Positions 33,622 through 43,471 of a stretch of DNA of 64,000 bases are shown one piece after another (position 1 is the first letter of the stretch; every line of letters starts with the position of its first letter). Location: the NCBI GenBank assembly GCA_002070025.1, contig MWCL01000003.1, forward strand, positions 1 to 64,000. Reading direction: 5' to 3'. The notes under the pieces are model-generated. The model made no database searches and was not told the origin of the DNA. It saw only the letters and a program-made list of their open reading frames with translations. The DNA is from Spirochaetes bacterium ADurb.Bin215. Lineage in GTDB: Bacteria; Spirochaetota; Spirochaetia; Treponematales; Treponemataceae. The position numbers and the translations under genes were made by a program.

Positions 33622-36600
33622 AACAATACCATGAAATTCTGACATCCCTGGATACCAATCAGCAGCAAGCGGCCACCATCGATAAAAACGCCGTGATTGC
33701 CGCGGGAGCCGGATCCGGCAAAACACGGGTGCTTTCCGCGCGCTATGTTCACCTCGTGGTGGAACGCGGCCTCGCCGTAGACCAAATACTCACGCTCACC
33801 TTCACCACCAAAGCCGCGGCGGAAATGTACTCGCGCATTCATGCCACCTTGCGGGAAACCGACCATCCCAACGCTCGAGCCGCCCTTGAGTCATTTCATC
33901 TCGCAAAAATCCAGACCATCGACTCCTTCTGCAACGCGGTTGCCCGTTCCGCCTGTCGTTCATACGGAGTCTCCCCGGACTTTTCCATAGACGCGGATCA
34001 GGCCAGGAGGCTGGCGGAATCCCTCGCGCTCGCATTTTTCCTCGAGCACCGGACAAGCCGCGCGCTTTCGCATCTGCTCAAGAACAACTCCATGGCGAAT
34101 CTCCCGGCCGCCCTTTTTGCCGAAACCATGATTCGCCACTCCCCCATTTCCGCACCGATTGATTTCCCGGCGGTCTTTGAACGCCAGTGCGCCGAAATGG
34201 AACAGCTCCTTGAAAAAACCCTGGACGCCGTGTATTCCTCCGCCGCCCGGCTCGGAAGCATCCAGGCAAAGTCCGCAGCGGCGGAAAAACTCCGCCCGAT
34301 TCTTGAAAATTTCCCCGTGCGGCCCGATCCTTCAGACCGGAACGGTCTCATACAGCTTCTTGCGGCATCGGATAAAATTGCCGGAATCAGCAAACCGGGA
34401 AACGCGAAAAACCCTGATATTCTTGCACTCAAGGAAGAACTCGGCAATTACAAGGACCATTGGCACGGCCAGCTTGCCGCGGTAAGCAATTTTATCCTGA
34501 ACAGGGACATAATCCGGGAAACCTTTTCCCTGCTTGCCGAATTCCAGCAAATCTTCAACACCAAAAAGCGGGAAGCCGGCATTCTCACCTTTACCGATGT
34601 ATCCCGTATGGCCGTGGACGCCCTCGTCTCCAATCCCGAACTCCGTTCCGGATACAAGAACGGCATCAAAGCCATCATGATCGACGAATTCCAGGACGAC
34701 AACGATCTTCAAAAGGACCTTCTTTTCCTGCTTGCGGAAAAGGAAGAACGACGGGAATGTTCCCTTCCCCGCCCGGACGAACTCTGTCCGGACAAACTGT
34801 TTTTCGTAGGTGACGAGAAACAGTCCATTTACCGGTTCCGCGGCGCCGATGTTTCGGTATTCCGCACCCTTGCCCGGGATCTTGGCGAAGAAGACATGCC
34901 CCGCCTCGATACCAACTACCGCACGGAAAAACCGCTTCTTGATCTGTTCAACCGGATTTTTCCCGCGGTTTTTCTTGCAACATCCGGAGCGGACGATACG
35001 GATATCCCGCTCTACGAAGCCCGCTTCGCCCCGATACAGGCCTTCCGGAACCATCCCGGGCTCGAACCCCGTATGGAAGTGCATCTTGCCTTCGCCGAAG
35101 AACAGGACGACGGGGACGATCCCGACGCACTGGATCACCATGAAGCCGAGGCCGAGGCGGTAGCGCGCACCATTTCCGGACTGCTTGCCTCGGGGTATCC
35201 GGTACGCGACGGGGATTCCATACGCCCCGTCCGCAGCGAAGACATAGCCATCCTCTTCCGTTCCGGAACCCGCCAGTACCTGTATGAACGATTTTTACGC
35301 GAATACGGCATTCCCTCCCAATCCGAAACCTTGCGCGGCCTGTTCAGCGACGCGCCGGTAAACGATCTGTACGCCCTGCTCCGCCTCGCCGTGTTCCCCC
35401 GGGACACAACCGCCTATGCCGCGCTTCTCCGCTCACCCTTTGTCGCGGTGGGAGACGATGCCTTTACACTCGCGTTGCTGGACCGGATTTCCGAAGATCC
35501 GGAACGCTTCGAGCCCTTCTCCATGAAAACCGCGGACAACTTGTCCGGTACGGACCGGGAACGGTTTTTGCAGGGCAGGTCGCTGTATGAGGAAGTCCGC
35601 GCCAGGGCAGACCGCATGCCGGTCACGGAACTGGTGAGCGATCTCTGGTACCGACTCGGATACCGGTATTCGCTGATAACAAACAGTTCAATCGCGCAAT
35701 TTTCCGAACTCTACGACTATTTCTTCGAACTCGCCCGTCAAAGTGACGAAATGAATCAGCCCATAGCCGTATTTCTGGATTCCATCGCCGACACCATGGA
35801 TTCGGGTGAGAAGATTGACAATCTCGACATCCCGGTAGAACGGACCGGCGGCGTACGGCTCATGACGGTTCATAAAAGCAAAGGGCTGGAATTTCCCGTG
35901 GTTTTTCTGGTGGACGCGTCCTATACCGGCAACAAGGACACCAACAGGGAACCGGTTCATTTTTCACGCGAAGCAGGGCTCTCCATCAATACGGCCAGTC
36001 CCGACGACTGCGAAAGCGCCGGCAGCAACTGGTTTTATGAACGGGACCGTGAAGAAGAACGCCGCATGAACGAGGCCGAGCTCCGACGGCTTCTCTACGT
36101 TGCCATGACCCGGGCGGAAACGGCCCTGTATATAACCGGAAAAATCACCGGCAAACTCGATGATGACGACGATACCGCGACTCCTTCAGGCATTTCCGCG
36201 ATTCTCGCCAGGAAGCTGGAGAAAAAGCGACCCGTATATTCGAGTTTTCTCGATCTGCTCCTGCCGGTTCTTTCCGGCGATCTGCCGGACAACCTGCTGA
36301 TCCGGGCAATTTCGGCCGAAGACCGGAACTCCGCGGCCGAAACTGCCGGGACCCGACCCGCTGCAGGGAAAAACGGCGCCCGCGAATCCGACTGGGCGCG
36401 TCTGGATATGGTCCCGGTTACTGAATACAAACCATCAAGAAAAACCCGTTTCCCGGTTACCGCCCTGCATATCGCAGCGGAGCGGCCGTACTCCGGTGCG
36501 AAACGACCCCGGGACGAGCTTGACCGGCTTCTGGAAGAACAACGCCTTACTCCCGCGGAATTCGGCACAATCGCACACCGGGTTATCGAATCCGGTTTTA

Positions 36601-37019
36601 CCGGCCTTCCCGCCACGGTCCCCGCCGGCGTACAACAAGCCGCAAACGACATGGCAAAACGATTTTTCGCCTCCGCTCTCGGTGATATGGCCCTGAAAGC
36701 CGCCTGGCGCGAGGCGGAGTATTCGTTTATAACCCGACAAACTATCGGCGGACAAATTCTCACCCTCACCGGGCAAGCGGACCTCGTCTTTGAGCACGAC
36801 GGTGAAATTCACGTGGTGGATTACAAGACCGATTCGGTGGAAGATCCGGAAGAACACCGGTTCCAGCTTTCGATATACCGCCTCGCCATGTCGGAAATTA
36901 TGGAAAAACCGGTAAAAACATGGATTTTCTATTTGAGAAGCGGAAATGCCGTCTTTGTCGATACTGAAGCGGCAGCATCAAGTTTTTTCACCGATTTACC
37001 GATAATCATACCGGAATAG
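33618..37019 (+). CDS. addA: AddA-like UvrD/Rep helicase-nuclease
   Basis: The 1133-residue protein has a superfamily 1 helicase core: Walker A AAGAGSGKT (about 28-36), Ia TFTTKAAAEM, motif II IDEFQDDN (about 353-360), motif III GDEKQSIYRFRGAD and motif VI VAMTRAE. A C-terminal RecB-like nuclease has VVDYKTDSVED near residue 1066. It is the motor and one nuclease of the AddAB recombination complex. ATG 33618 overlaps the addB stop; an upstream in-frame ATG at 33588 lies inside addB. The RexA/RecB alternatives are less likely because no RecC or RecD is encoded here. Confidence 0.88.
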   Translation: MKQYHEILTSLDTNQQQAATIDKNAVIAAGAGSGKTRVLSARYVHLVVERGLAVDQILTLTFTTKAAAEMYSRIHATLRETDHPNARAALESFHLAKIQTIDSFCNAVARSACRSYGVSPDFSIDADQARRLAESLALAFFLEHRTSRALSHLLKNNSMANLPAALFAETMIRHSPISAPIDFPAVFERQCAEMEQLLEKTLDAVYSSAARLGSIQAKSAAAEKLRPILENFPVRPDPSDRNGLIQLLAASDKIAGISKPGNAKNPDILALKEELGNYKDHWHGQLAAVSNFILNRDIIRETFSLLAEFQQIFNTKKREAGILTFTDVSRMAVDALVSNPELRSGYKNGIKAIMIDEFQDDNDLQKDLLFLLAEKEERRECSLPRPDELCPDKLFFVGDEKQSIYRFRGADVSVFRTLARDLGEEDMPRLDTNYRTEKPLLDLFNRIFPAVFLATSGADDTDIPLYEARFAPIQAFRNHPGLEPRMEVHLAFAEEQDDGDDPDALDHHEAEAEAVARTISGLLASGYPVRDGDSIRPVRSEDIAILFRSGTRQYLYERFLREYGIPSQSETLRGLFSDAPVNDLYALLRLAVFPRDTTAYAALLRSPFVAVGDDAFTLALLDRISEDPERFEPFSMKTADNLSGTDRERFLQGRSLYEEVRARADRMPVTELVSDLWYRLGYRYSLITNSSIAQFSELYDYFFELARQSDEMNQPIAVFLDSIADTMDSGEKIDNLDIPVERTGGVRLMTVHKSKGLEFPVVFLVDASYTGNKDTNREPVHFSREAGLSINTASPDDCESAGSNWFYERDREEERRMNEAELRRLLYVAMTRAETALYITGKITGKLDDDDDTATPSGISAILARKLEKKRPVYSSFLDLLLPVLSGDLPDNLLIRAISAEDRNSAAETAGTRPAAGKNGARESDWARLDMVPVTEYKPSRKTRFPVTALHIAAERPYSGAKRPRDELDRLLEEQRLTPAEFGTIAHRVIESGFTGLPATVPAGVQQAANDMAKRFFASALGDMALKAAWREAEYSFITRQTIGGQILTLTGQADLVFEHDGEIHVVDYKTDSVEDPEEHRFQLSIYRLAMSEIMEKPVKTWIFYLRSGNAVFVDTEAAASSFFTDLPIIIPE

Positions 37020-37100
37020 CGCAACCAAGGAAATATGATGAAAAATGAATTGCACTGTGCTAAACTTATGAGACACGGTACGGAATCAGAAGGATTGTCA

Positions 37101-38009
37101 ATGAAGGACTTGCAGGAATACATCAAATGCCCTAAAGCGGATACCCATAATCACCTGAATCTGGGCATGCACTATGATTCGTATCTTCAGTGGTCCGGCA
37201 GCCCCATCCCCGATTTTCCGCGAAGCATGGACGGTCTCGATGAAATGCACGAGATCATATCAAAATACACCCGACCGCGCTGCCGTACCGCCGAGGATGT
37301 AGTCAGTCTCGTTGACATGTCCATTCAGGATGCCATAGAGGACGGCGTAACCGTTCTGGAAGGGTCCATCGATATCGGTTTCGTCATTCATTTTAAAAAA
37401 GATACCGAACTGTTCCTCAAAACCGTCTCCGGCCTTGTTGATAAATATGCCGGAAAGATTGATATCCGTCCGGAACTTGGTCTGGGAAAAACCTTCGACA
37501 AGGACAAGATTTCCCGCTGGGCTCCGGAACTTATGGACAGCGGCGTATTCAAGAGCATTGACCTGTACGGACCGGAAATTGAGGACGGTATTGATGAATT
37601 CAAATACCTGTTCGAAAAAGCGGAACGTCTCGGGTTAAAAAAACGCGCCCATGTGGGTGAATTTTCGGACGCAAAGTCCGTCCGCCGTTTCGTTGAATTC
37701 TTTGATCTTCATGAAGTACAACATGGAATCGGTGCGGCGCAGGACGAATCAGTTCTCAAATTCCTCGCGGACCGAAAGGTTCGCTGCAATGTATGCCCCT
37801 GGAGCAATGTCATGCTCGGAGCCGTTACCTCGCTCAAGGAGCACCCGGTCAAGAAAATGCTCGATGCAGGGGTATCAGTCTCCATCGGTACCGACGATCT
37901 TCTGTTCTTCGGAAAGACCGTGAGCGAGCAAATTTATGATCTTGTGAGGGAATCGGTCATTACCCCGCAGGATGCCGACCGGCTCCTGAATGCCGGCCTC
38001 GTCTCCTAA
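37101..38009 (+). CDS. Adenosine deaminase-like metal-dependent hydrolase
   Basis: A 302-residue TIM-barrel hydrolase of the adenosine/adenine deaminase superfamily. Metal and catalytic residues are visible: HxH in [17 protein letters not shown] (ADA HAGE, with the catalytic Glu), QHGIGA (ADA-type His) and SIGTDDLLF (the metal-binding Asp-Asp). Such enzymes deaminate purine nucleosides or related amines; the substrate is not shown by the sequence. ATG 37101 has AGGA seven bases upstream; an ATG at 37035 would add 22 residues and also has AAGGAA upstream. It overlaps the mnmG end tail to tail by four bases. Confidence 0.85.
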   Translation: MKDLQEYIKCPKADTHNHLNLGMHYDSYLQWSGSPIPDFPRSMDGLDEMHEIISKYTRPRCRTAEDVVSLVDMSIQDAIEDGVTVLEGSIDIGFVIHFKKDTELFLKTVSGLVDKYAGKIDIRPELGLGKTFDKDKISRWAPELMDSGVFKSIDLYGPEIEDGIDEFKYLFEKAERLGLKKRAHVGEFSDAKSVRRFVEFFDLHEVQHGIGAAQDESVLKFLADRKVRCNVCPWSNVMLGAVTSLKEHPVKKMLDAGVSVSIGTDDLLFFGKTVSEQIYDLVRESVITPQDADRLLNAGLVS

Positions 38010-39868
38010 CGCAGATAAATCATCAACAACATGATATCGGAGTTCCGCAATCCGGAGATACGTCCGGCCTGACCCAGCGTAGCGGGCCGGATGGACTCGA
38101 GTTTGCCCCGCGACTCGGCGGAAAGGCCCGTAATCGCGCTGTAGTCGAAGTCCGCAGGAATCTTCGTAGAATCCATTTTTTTAAGCTTCTCCACCCGTCG
38201 GTCCTGCGCGTCAATATAGTGCTCATAACGTATTTCAAGCTCGGCGGCCTGGGCAATGGCGGGATCAGTGCCCGCGAAACCATCGTCAAGCGACTGAATG
38301 GTATCCAGCGGAATCTTCGGATCACGAAGCGCATCGGCACAGGTCTTGCCCACATGAGCGCGAAGCTCGGGAAAGCGTTCAGCGTCGTCATTCTTGATCC
38401 GGCGTGCGCTCCACAGTGCGGTTATCGCGTCCCGTGCGGTTTCCTTGTTCCGGAGTCGCTCCATTGCAGAATCATTCTTGAGCCCGAGCTTCCAGGCACG
38501 TTCAGTAAGCCGCTCGTCTGCGGTGTCGTGGCGCAGGCGGAGCCGGTATTCGGCGCGGGCGGTAAACATCCGGTACGGCTCCCGGATACCGAGTGTCACC
38601 AGATCGTCGATAAGCACCCCGATATAGGCCTCCGAGCGGGAAAGAACAAAGGGCTCATACCCGGGACCCGAGCGTACGTACAGGGCGGCGTTTATTCCGG
38701 CAATGAGGCCCTGACCACCCGCTTCTTCGTATCCCGACGTGCCGTTTATCTGTCCGGCCGTAAAAAGACCGCGGACGCGTTTTGTTTCAAGCGCAGGCGT
38801 AAGCTGGGTGGGATCAATATAGTCATATTCCACGGCATAGGACGGGCGGGTTACCACCGCGTCGGCAAGCCCGGGGATGGTACGCATGAACTCATCCTGT
38901 ACTTCTTCGGGAAGGGACGAGGAAAGTCCGTTGATGTATATTTCTTCGGTATCGAGACCTTCGGGTTCAAGAAAAAGCTGGTGACGGTTCCGTTCGGCAA
39001 AGCGGAGTACCTTGTCTTCAATTGATGGACAATACCGCGGACCCACCCCCTGGATTTTCCCGCTGAACAGGGGCGAGCGATGGGAGTTATCGCTGATGAT
39101 ACGGTGGGTTTCCTCGTTGGTATAGGTAACCCAGCAGGAAACCTGGTCGAGGGCAACCGGCTTGCCGGAAAAGGAAAAGCCCTGAACGTCGGGATCACCG
39201 TCCTGTTTTTCGAGGGTACTGAAGTCTATGGTGTTTTTCAGGATGCGCGGCGGCGTGCCGGTCTTGAGCCGCCCCATGGTAAACCCTTTTTCCCGCATGG
39301 CCGTCCCGAGCCCGATCGCAGCCTGTTCTCCGAGCCGGCCGGACGCCGCTTCATACTCACCGATATAGATTTTACCCTCAAGGAAGGTTCCTGTTGTAAG
39401 AACCACAGCTTTAGCCGAAATCTGTCTGCCCCGGTCGGTCACCACCGCGGCAAGGCGCGGCTGTGTGTCATTCTCGACAACAAGGTCGACAATGGTATCC
39501 TGATACAGGTGCAGGTTCTTTTCCAGTTCCAGTGTCTGTTTGGCGAGAAGATGGTATTTGAACTTGTCGGACTGAACCCGGGGCGCCTGCACCGCAGGTC
39601 CCCTGCTCCGGTTCAACAGCCGGTACTGGATCATGGTCGCGTCGGCAAGACGCCCCATCTCTCCGCCGAGCGCGTCTATTTCGCGCACGATATTACCCTT
39701 GGAAATTCCGCCTATTGAGGGATTGCAGGAGAGTCGGCCGATACTGTCCAATGTTTGTGTTACGAGCAGGGTTGAAGCCCCCATCCGCGCCGCCGCGAGG
39801 GCCGCCTCAATGCCGGCATGTCCCCCGCCCACGACGATTACGTCATACTCGGTAAATCTAAAACCCAT
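38006..39868 (-). CDS. mnmG: tRNA uridine-34 modification enzyme MnmG (GidA)
   Basis: A 620-residue FAD enzyme that, with MnmE, installs carboxymethylaminomethyl groups on U34 of certain tRNAs. The N-terminal FAD-binding motif [20 protein letters not shown], the [17 protein letters not shown] signature, [14 protein letters not shown] and the C-terminal helical domain are present. Length is typical. ATG 39868 is preferred because the N-terminal FAD strand should start close by; the longer frame to 39940 runs into repeats. TATACT ends eight bases before it with TAGACA 17 bases further upstream and no ribosome binding site, so it is probably leaderless. Confidence 0.96.
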   Translation of the reverse strand: MGFRFTEYDVIVVGGGHAGIEAALAAARMGASTLLVTQTLDSIGRLSCNPSIGGISKGNIVREIDALGGEMGRLADATMIQYRLLNRSRGPAVQAPRVQSDKFKYHLLAKQTLELEKNLHLYQDTIVDLVVENDTQPRLAAVVTDRGRQISAKAVVLTTGTFLEGKIYIGEYEAASGRLGEQAAIGLGTAMREKGFTMGRLKTGTPPRILKNTIDFSTLEKQDGDPDVQGFSFSGKPVALDQVSCWVTYTNEETHRIISDNSHRSPLFSGKIQGVGPRYCPSIEDKVLRFAERNRHQLFLEPEGLDTEEIYINGLSSSLPEEVQDEFMRTIPGLADAVVTRPSYAVEYDYIDPTQLTPALETKRVRGLFTAGQINGTSGYEEAGGQGLIAGINAALYVRSGPGYEPFVLSRSEAYIGVLIDDLVTLGIREPYRMFTARAEYRLRLRHDTADERLTERAWKLGLKNDSAMERLRNKETARDAITALWSARRIKNDDAERFPELRAHVGKTCADALRDPKIPLDTIQSLDDGFAGTDPAIAQAAELEIRYEHYIDAQDRRVEKLKKMDSTKIPADFDYSAITGLSAESRGKLESIRPATLGQAGRISGLRNSDIMLLMIYLR

Positions 39869-39876
39869 AGGGCGCA

Positions 39877-39905
39877 AGTATAGCCATGCGCCCGGCGAAT
39901 GTCTA
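39877..39905 (-). promoter_or_regulatory. mnmG promoter
   Basis: On the minus strand, TAGACA (39905-39900), 17 bases and TATACT (39882-39877), ending eight bases before the ATG. The -35 lies inside one copy of the local repeat. Confidence 0.65.
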
Positions 39906-39983
39906 CGAGCGTGCGATGCTCCCGGCGGGGTGTTGCGCACCCGGCGGGGTGTTGCGCCCCCGGCGATTGTCTACGAGCGTGCG
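39891..39983. repeat. Local direct repeats between mnmG and thiQ
   Basis: A 25-base unit beginning CCCGGCGAATGTCTACGAGC occurs at 39891-39915 and again at 39959-39983 with one base changed. Between them CCCGGCGGGGTGTTGCGC occurs twice (39921-39938 and about 39941-39958). All four copies start with CCCGGCG. Confidence 0.85.
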
Positions 39984-39985
39984 GT

Positions 39986-40624
39986 CTATGCCAGCTCCAG
40001 AATACGGTCGCCGAGAATTTCGGCGTCGGCCGCGTCGTGGGTAACATACACGGCCGTGTAGCCCTGTTCCTGTTGGCGGCTGCGCAGTTCCCGGCGGAGC
40101 CGGTCCCTGAGGCCGGCATCGAGAGCGGAAAGGGGCTCGTCAAAAAGCACAAGCGCCGGATCGACAACCAGGGTTCGGGCAAGCGCAACCCGCTGCTTCT
40201 CCCCGCCGGAAAGGGTTTCCGGCCGGCGCCGGGCGAAACCCTCGAGCGAAAAGCGGCGGAGCCATTCGTCGGCCATTGTCCGGCTTTCTTTCCGGCTCAT
40301 GCCGCCGGACACAAGCCCGTACGCGATATTGTCTTCCACGGTCAAATGGGGAAAGAGCGCAGCATCCTGAAACACCATGCCGACCCGTCGTTTCCCCGGG
40401 GGCAGATCAGTTATATCGACGTTGTCCAGATGGATTCGTCCTCCGTCGGGTTTTTCGAGTCCGGCAATCATGCGGAGCACGGTCGATTTCCCGATACCGG
40501 AACGGCCGAGCAGGACGAGGGCTTCGCCCTTTTCCAGCGAGAAACTTACCCGGACCAGCTGCATGGTCCACTTTTTCAGAAGATTATCCACAAAAAAATA
40601 GGGGGTTCCCCCGGCTGTATTCAT
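39986..40624 (-). CDS. thiQ: Thiamine ABC transporter ATP-binding protein
   Basis: A 212-residue ABC ATPase with Walker A GRSGIGKST, Q-loop VFQDAALFPH, signature LSGGEKQRVALAR, Walker B LVLFDEPLSALD and His-switch VTHD. It powers import of thiamine or its phosphates through the ThiP-like permease. The name rests on the operon: a ThiB-like binding protein and a TPP riboswitch lie upstream. It overlaps the permease gene by four bases (ATGA) with AAGGAG before it. At 212 residues it is short, like ThiQ, and lacks the regulatory extension of iron or maltose importer ATPases. Confidence 0.88.
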   Translation of the reverse strand: MNTAGGTPYFFVDNLLKKWTMQLVRVSFSLEKGEALVLLGRSGIGKSTVLRMIAGLEKPDGGRIHLDNVDITDLPPGKRRVGMVFQDAALFPHLTVEDNIAYGLVSGGMSRKESRTMADEWLRRFSLEGFARRRPETLSGGEKQRVALARTLVVDPALVLFDEPLSALDAGLRDRLRRELRSRQQEQGYTAVYVTHDAADAEILGDRILELA

Positions 40625-42249
40625 GAGGAACGCTCCTTTTCACTGTCCTGAAGAAAAAAGACTACGCCCGTAATGAGCGCCAAAAGCACGGCACAGGCAC
40701 TAGCCTCGGTAAAGCGATACGACCCGGACAGCCGGAACAAGAGCAGGGCAAGGTTCTCAAACTCCGGCAGGGAAAGTATCAGCGGAAGCGAGGCATCCCC
40801 CGCGCTTATGGCAAAAGCGAATCCGGCGCCGGAAAGAATACCGCGCCGCGCGAGCGGAACAAGTACCCTGAAAGACACATCGGACGCACGCGGAGAAAGA
40901 AGCAACGCCGCCTGCGGTATCTCTTTGGGAATACGGTCCAGCGACGCGCGTATCTGGGTCCACGCAAACGGCCAGGACACGGCGGCCTGGGCGACGACAA
41001 GAACGGCGACGCTTCCTTCCGGTACCAGCATCGTCCATCCAAATCCGAGTACCACCGAAGAAACCGCAAGCGGTAACAGGGGCAGAGTCCGCATGAAGGT
41101 GCTTTCGCTACCCCGCTTCTCCTCATACAAGGCAAAGGCGAGAGCCGCTGCGGTGGCAAGAAAAGCCGTAGCGCATCCAACGGCGAAAGTCGCGGCAAGG
41201 GCGGAATAGAACGAAGGCAGGGTAAAAAGCGATGCCCATCCTGACAACGCAAATCCCGTTGCGCCCGTATACTGTCCGCCCGATGTAACCGTGAGTGAAC
41301 GTACCACGATCATGCAAAGCGGCCCGATAAAGAATACCGCCAGCAGGACAAGATACCCCGTACCCGGGCCTATCTCCCGAATCCCGCATAATGGTTTTCT
41401 GGAACGCAAAACGTTCATTCCGCGAGTATGGCTGAAATACCGTCGGGTAAACGCGTGGAGAAGAACAAAGCCGATGGCGCACAGGGTTTCCACGACCGCG
41501 ATAAGGGCGGCCCCGCGCAGATTGGTTACATTACGCGCCGCCTGATACAGTTCAACTTCAAGTGTTGTTCCCCCGATCGTACCGAACATGAGGACAATCA
41601 CGAAACTGAAAAAGCAATAGAGAAAAACAAGCAGGGCCGACGAGACAAGTGGTCCGGCCAGTGCGGGCATGGTAATAGTACGGAAAACCCGAAAGGGACC
41701 GGCGCCAAGAAGCAGGGCTGCTTCTTCCCGGTCGGCGGGAAGCCGTTCCCAGGCACGGGATACGGTCCGGAGCACCACCGGGAAATTGTACAGGCCATGG
41801 GCAAGAACCACACCGGCAAGGGAATAGAGAAATGTAACCGGCGGGGCATCCAGAGCAAAAATCGCCATAAGCACCGAATTCAACACCCCGCTCCGTCCGT
41901 AAAAGAGGACAAACGAAAGAGCGATAACAACCGGCGGAACACAGAGTGGTACGCCGGAAAGGGAAAGAAGGATCCGTCTTCCGGGAAAGTCCCTCCGTGC
42001 GGCAAGAAAGGCTCCGGGAAGACCGACGAGCACGGCAAGTATGGCCGAAAGAACGGCCTGCAGTACGGTAAACCGGAGCGCGGGCAGTATTCGCGAGACG
42101 AAAAACGCCCCGAGCGCGTGTCCACCGTCCGGATTGGGCGCAAACAGCATCGTGCCGGCGGCCACCGGCGGCAAGACCGCGGCCAGCGCTACAAGAACAA
42201 GGGACACGCCCCCGAGGGCGGATACCGTACGCATCAAACCAGGACGCAT
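40621..42249 (-). CDS. thiP: Thiamine ABC transporter permease (fused double permease)
   Basis: The 542-residue membrane protein contains two binding-protein-dependent permease domains in tandem (about 1-265 and 285-540), each with six hydrophobic segments. Cytoplasmic EAA-like loops are visible (LPADREEAALLLGAGPFRVF in the first half, IPKEIPQAALLLSPRASDV in the second). This layout is that of ThiP and of the related FbpB iron permease; the operon and riboswitch favour thiamine. Its ATG shares a base with the thiB stop (TGATG). ATG 42234 is an alternative start. Confidence 0.88.
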   Translation of the reverse strand: MRPGLMRTVSALGGVSLVLVALAAVLPPVAAGTMLFAPNPDGGHALGAFFVSRILPALRFTVLQAVLSAILAVLVGLPGAFLAARRDFPGRRILLSLSGVPLCVPPVVIALSFVLFYGRSGVLNSVLMAIFALDAPPVTFLYSLAGVVLAHGLYNFPVVLRTVSRAWERLPADREEAALLLGAGPFRVFRTITMPALAGPLVSSALLVFLYCFFSFVIVLMFGTIGGTTLEVELYQAARNVTNLRGAALIAVVETLCAIGFVLLHAFTRRYFSHTRGMNVLRSRKPLCGIREIGPGTGYLVLLAVFFIGPLCMIVVRSLTVTSGGQYTGATGFALSGWASLFTLPSFYSALAATFAVGCATAFLATAAALAFALYEEKRGSESTFMRTLPLLPLAVSSVVLGFGWTMLVPEGSVAVLVVAQAAVSWPFAWTQIRASLDRIPKEIPQAALLLSPRASDVSFRVLVPLARRGILSGAGFAFAISAGDASLPLILSLPEFENLALLLFRLSGSYRFTEASACAVLLALITGVVFFLQDSEKERSS

Positions 42250-43271
42250 CAGCGCGAAAGAAGGTCCAGAACCCGGTCCATGGCTGCCTTGATATCACCA
42301 TCGGGAAGCGGAAGAATGCGATCCACCGCGGGCGCTGCCCGGTATGAATCCGGAAGCGGAACCGAAGCATTCACGGGGTACATCCACTGGGTAAGCGGAA
42401 GAACATTCTGTGCTTCACTGCTTATGAGAAAATCCAGGAAGGCAGCTGCTCCGTCCTGATTGCCTGCGCCCCGGACCATACCGGCGCCTTCAATCTGACG
42501 AATATGCCCCTCCGGAAAAACGAGTGCCCTGAAGCGCGAACTTTGTTCGTATTCCTGATGATACGCCGGACTCGTGGTATAGCTGATTACCAATGGAGCC
42601 TCCCCCGCGACAAAGAGGCCGTAGCCTGCGTCCCAGCCGGGAGCAAGGGTAAGGATGTTCGGTTTGAGCCGTTCCCAGTAATCGGTATGGCGCTCGCCGT
42701 AAACCGCCATGGTCCACGCAAGAAAGCCCGCGCCGGGAGTACTCATTCGGGGATCCATCAGTATAATACGTCCCCGATATGCCGCACCGGTCAACTCTTC
42801 AAGAGACGCAGGCGGCGCAATGTCCGATTCAGTATCGCAAATAATGGAAAATACACCCCAGTCATAGGGCGTCAACAACCAGTCGTCCGATAAAACAAGA
42901 TCGTCCGGAATATGCTCATCTGCCCCTTTCGGCCGGTAGGGTACAAGAACACCGGAAGCCCGGGCTTGTGCGAGAAGGGTAGTATCAATACCGACGAGAA
43001 CATCCGCGCGAGGCTTGCTTTTTTCACGGACAGCACGGGAAAGAACCTCCGCCGCATCACCGCAGGAAACGAGCGTAACCGTGTAGCCGGTTTTTTCCTC
43101 GAAGAGCCGTTTCAGCTCGGGCCCCGGTCCCCATTCGGAAACAAAGGAATCGTACGCATACACTACAACTTCCCGGCTGCGGCCGGCGTCATCACCGCTG
43201 CCGCGCGCATACATGTTTACGAAAGCCGCACCAATGATCATGAAAAGAACAATACAAAGAGGATTTTTCAT
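42249..43271 (-). CDS. thiB: Thiamine-binding periplasmic protein
   Basis: A 340-residue exported binding protein. After an N-terminal signal segment (about 1-22), the mature sequence follows ThiB closely: VVVYAYDSFVSEWGPGP, RADVLVGIDTTLL, ILMDPRMSTPGAGFLAW, SYTTSPAYHQEYE and the C-terminal WMYPVNA. It captures thiamine, TMP or TPP in the periplasm and delivers it to ThiP. The ATG lies two bases after GGAGGGAG, which is part of the TPP aptamer stem, so translation should be shut off by TPP. First gene of thiBPQ. Confidence 0.93.
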   Translation of the reverse strand: MKNPLCIVLFMIIGAAFVNMYARGSGDDAGRSREVVVYAYDSFVSEWGPGPELKRLFEEKTGYTVTLVSCGDAAEVLSRAVREKSKPRADVLVGIDTTLLAQARASGVLVPYRPKGADEHIPDDLVLSDDWLLTPYDWGVFSIICDTESDIAPPASLEELTGAAYRGRIILMDPRMSTPGAGFLAWTMAVYGERHTDYWERLKPNILTLAPGWDAGYGLFVAGEAPLVISYTTSPAYHQEYEQSSRFRALVFPEGHIRQIEGAGMVRGAGNQDGAAAFLDFLISSEAQNVLPLTQWMYPVNASVPLPDSYRAAPAVDRILPLPDGDIKAAMDRVLDLLSR

Positions 43272-43273
43272 CG

Positions 43274-43381
43274 CTCCCTCCGCCGGTATTACCCGGATAC
43301 AGGTTGGAGAGCCGTACCGGCTCCCGCGTAAGGGTCTGATCTCAGCCGGTTCACCGCAACGGTACCGACACCCCTGGCGGA
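43274..43381 (-). promoter_or_regulatory. TPP (THI-box) riboswitch of thiBPQ
   Basis: The minus strand carries the conserved TPP aptamer elements in order: AGGGGTG, GGCTGAGA, ACCCTT, ACCTG, GGGTAATACC and CGGAGGGA. P1 pairs TCCGCC (43381-43376) with GGCGGA (43284-43279). The ribosome binding site GGAGGGAG (43281-43274) overlaps the 3' strand of P1 and the ATG is at 43271. Ligand binding would hide the site, so control is translational, with thiamine transport repressed when TPP is plentiful. Confidence 0.95.
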
Positions 43382-43424
43382 CACATACTACTCCGAAAGG
43401 CCGTTTATCTCAAGAGACATAAAA

Positions 43425-43454
43425 AAACCCGCGGGGTGTCTTCCCCGCGGGTTT
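43425..43454 (-). terminator. rny terminator
   Basis: The 12-bp stem AAACCCGCGGGG/CCCCGCGGGTTT has a 6-base loop, with a T-run on the minus strand. It insulates thiBPQ from rny transcription. Confidence 0.92.
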
Positions 43455-43471
43455 ATCATTTGAAACGGTTA

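Noticed and set aside
41428-42459. 343-codon plus-strand ORF opposite the thiamine permease
   Set aside because: Lys/Gly/Arg-rich text typical of antisense to a membrane protein gene; the permease is clear.
40621-43271. Iron (FbpABC-type) transporter for the three-gene operon
   Set aside because: The ATPase and permease would allow it, but the binding protein matches ThiB motifs and the leader is a TPP riboswitch.
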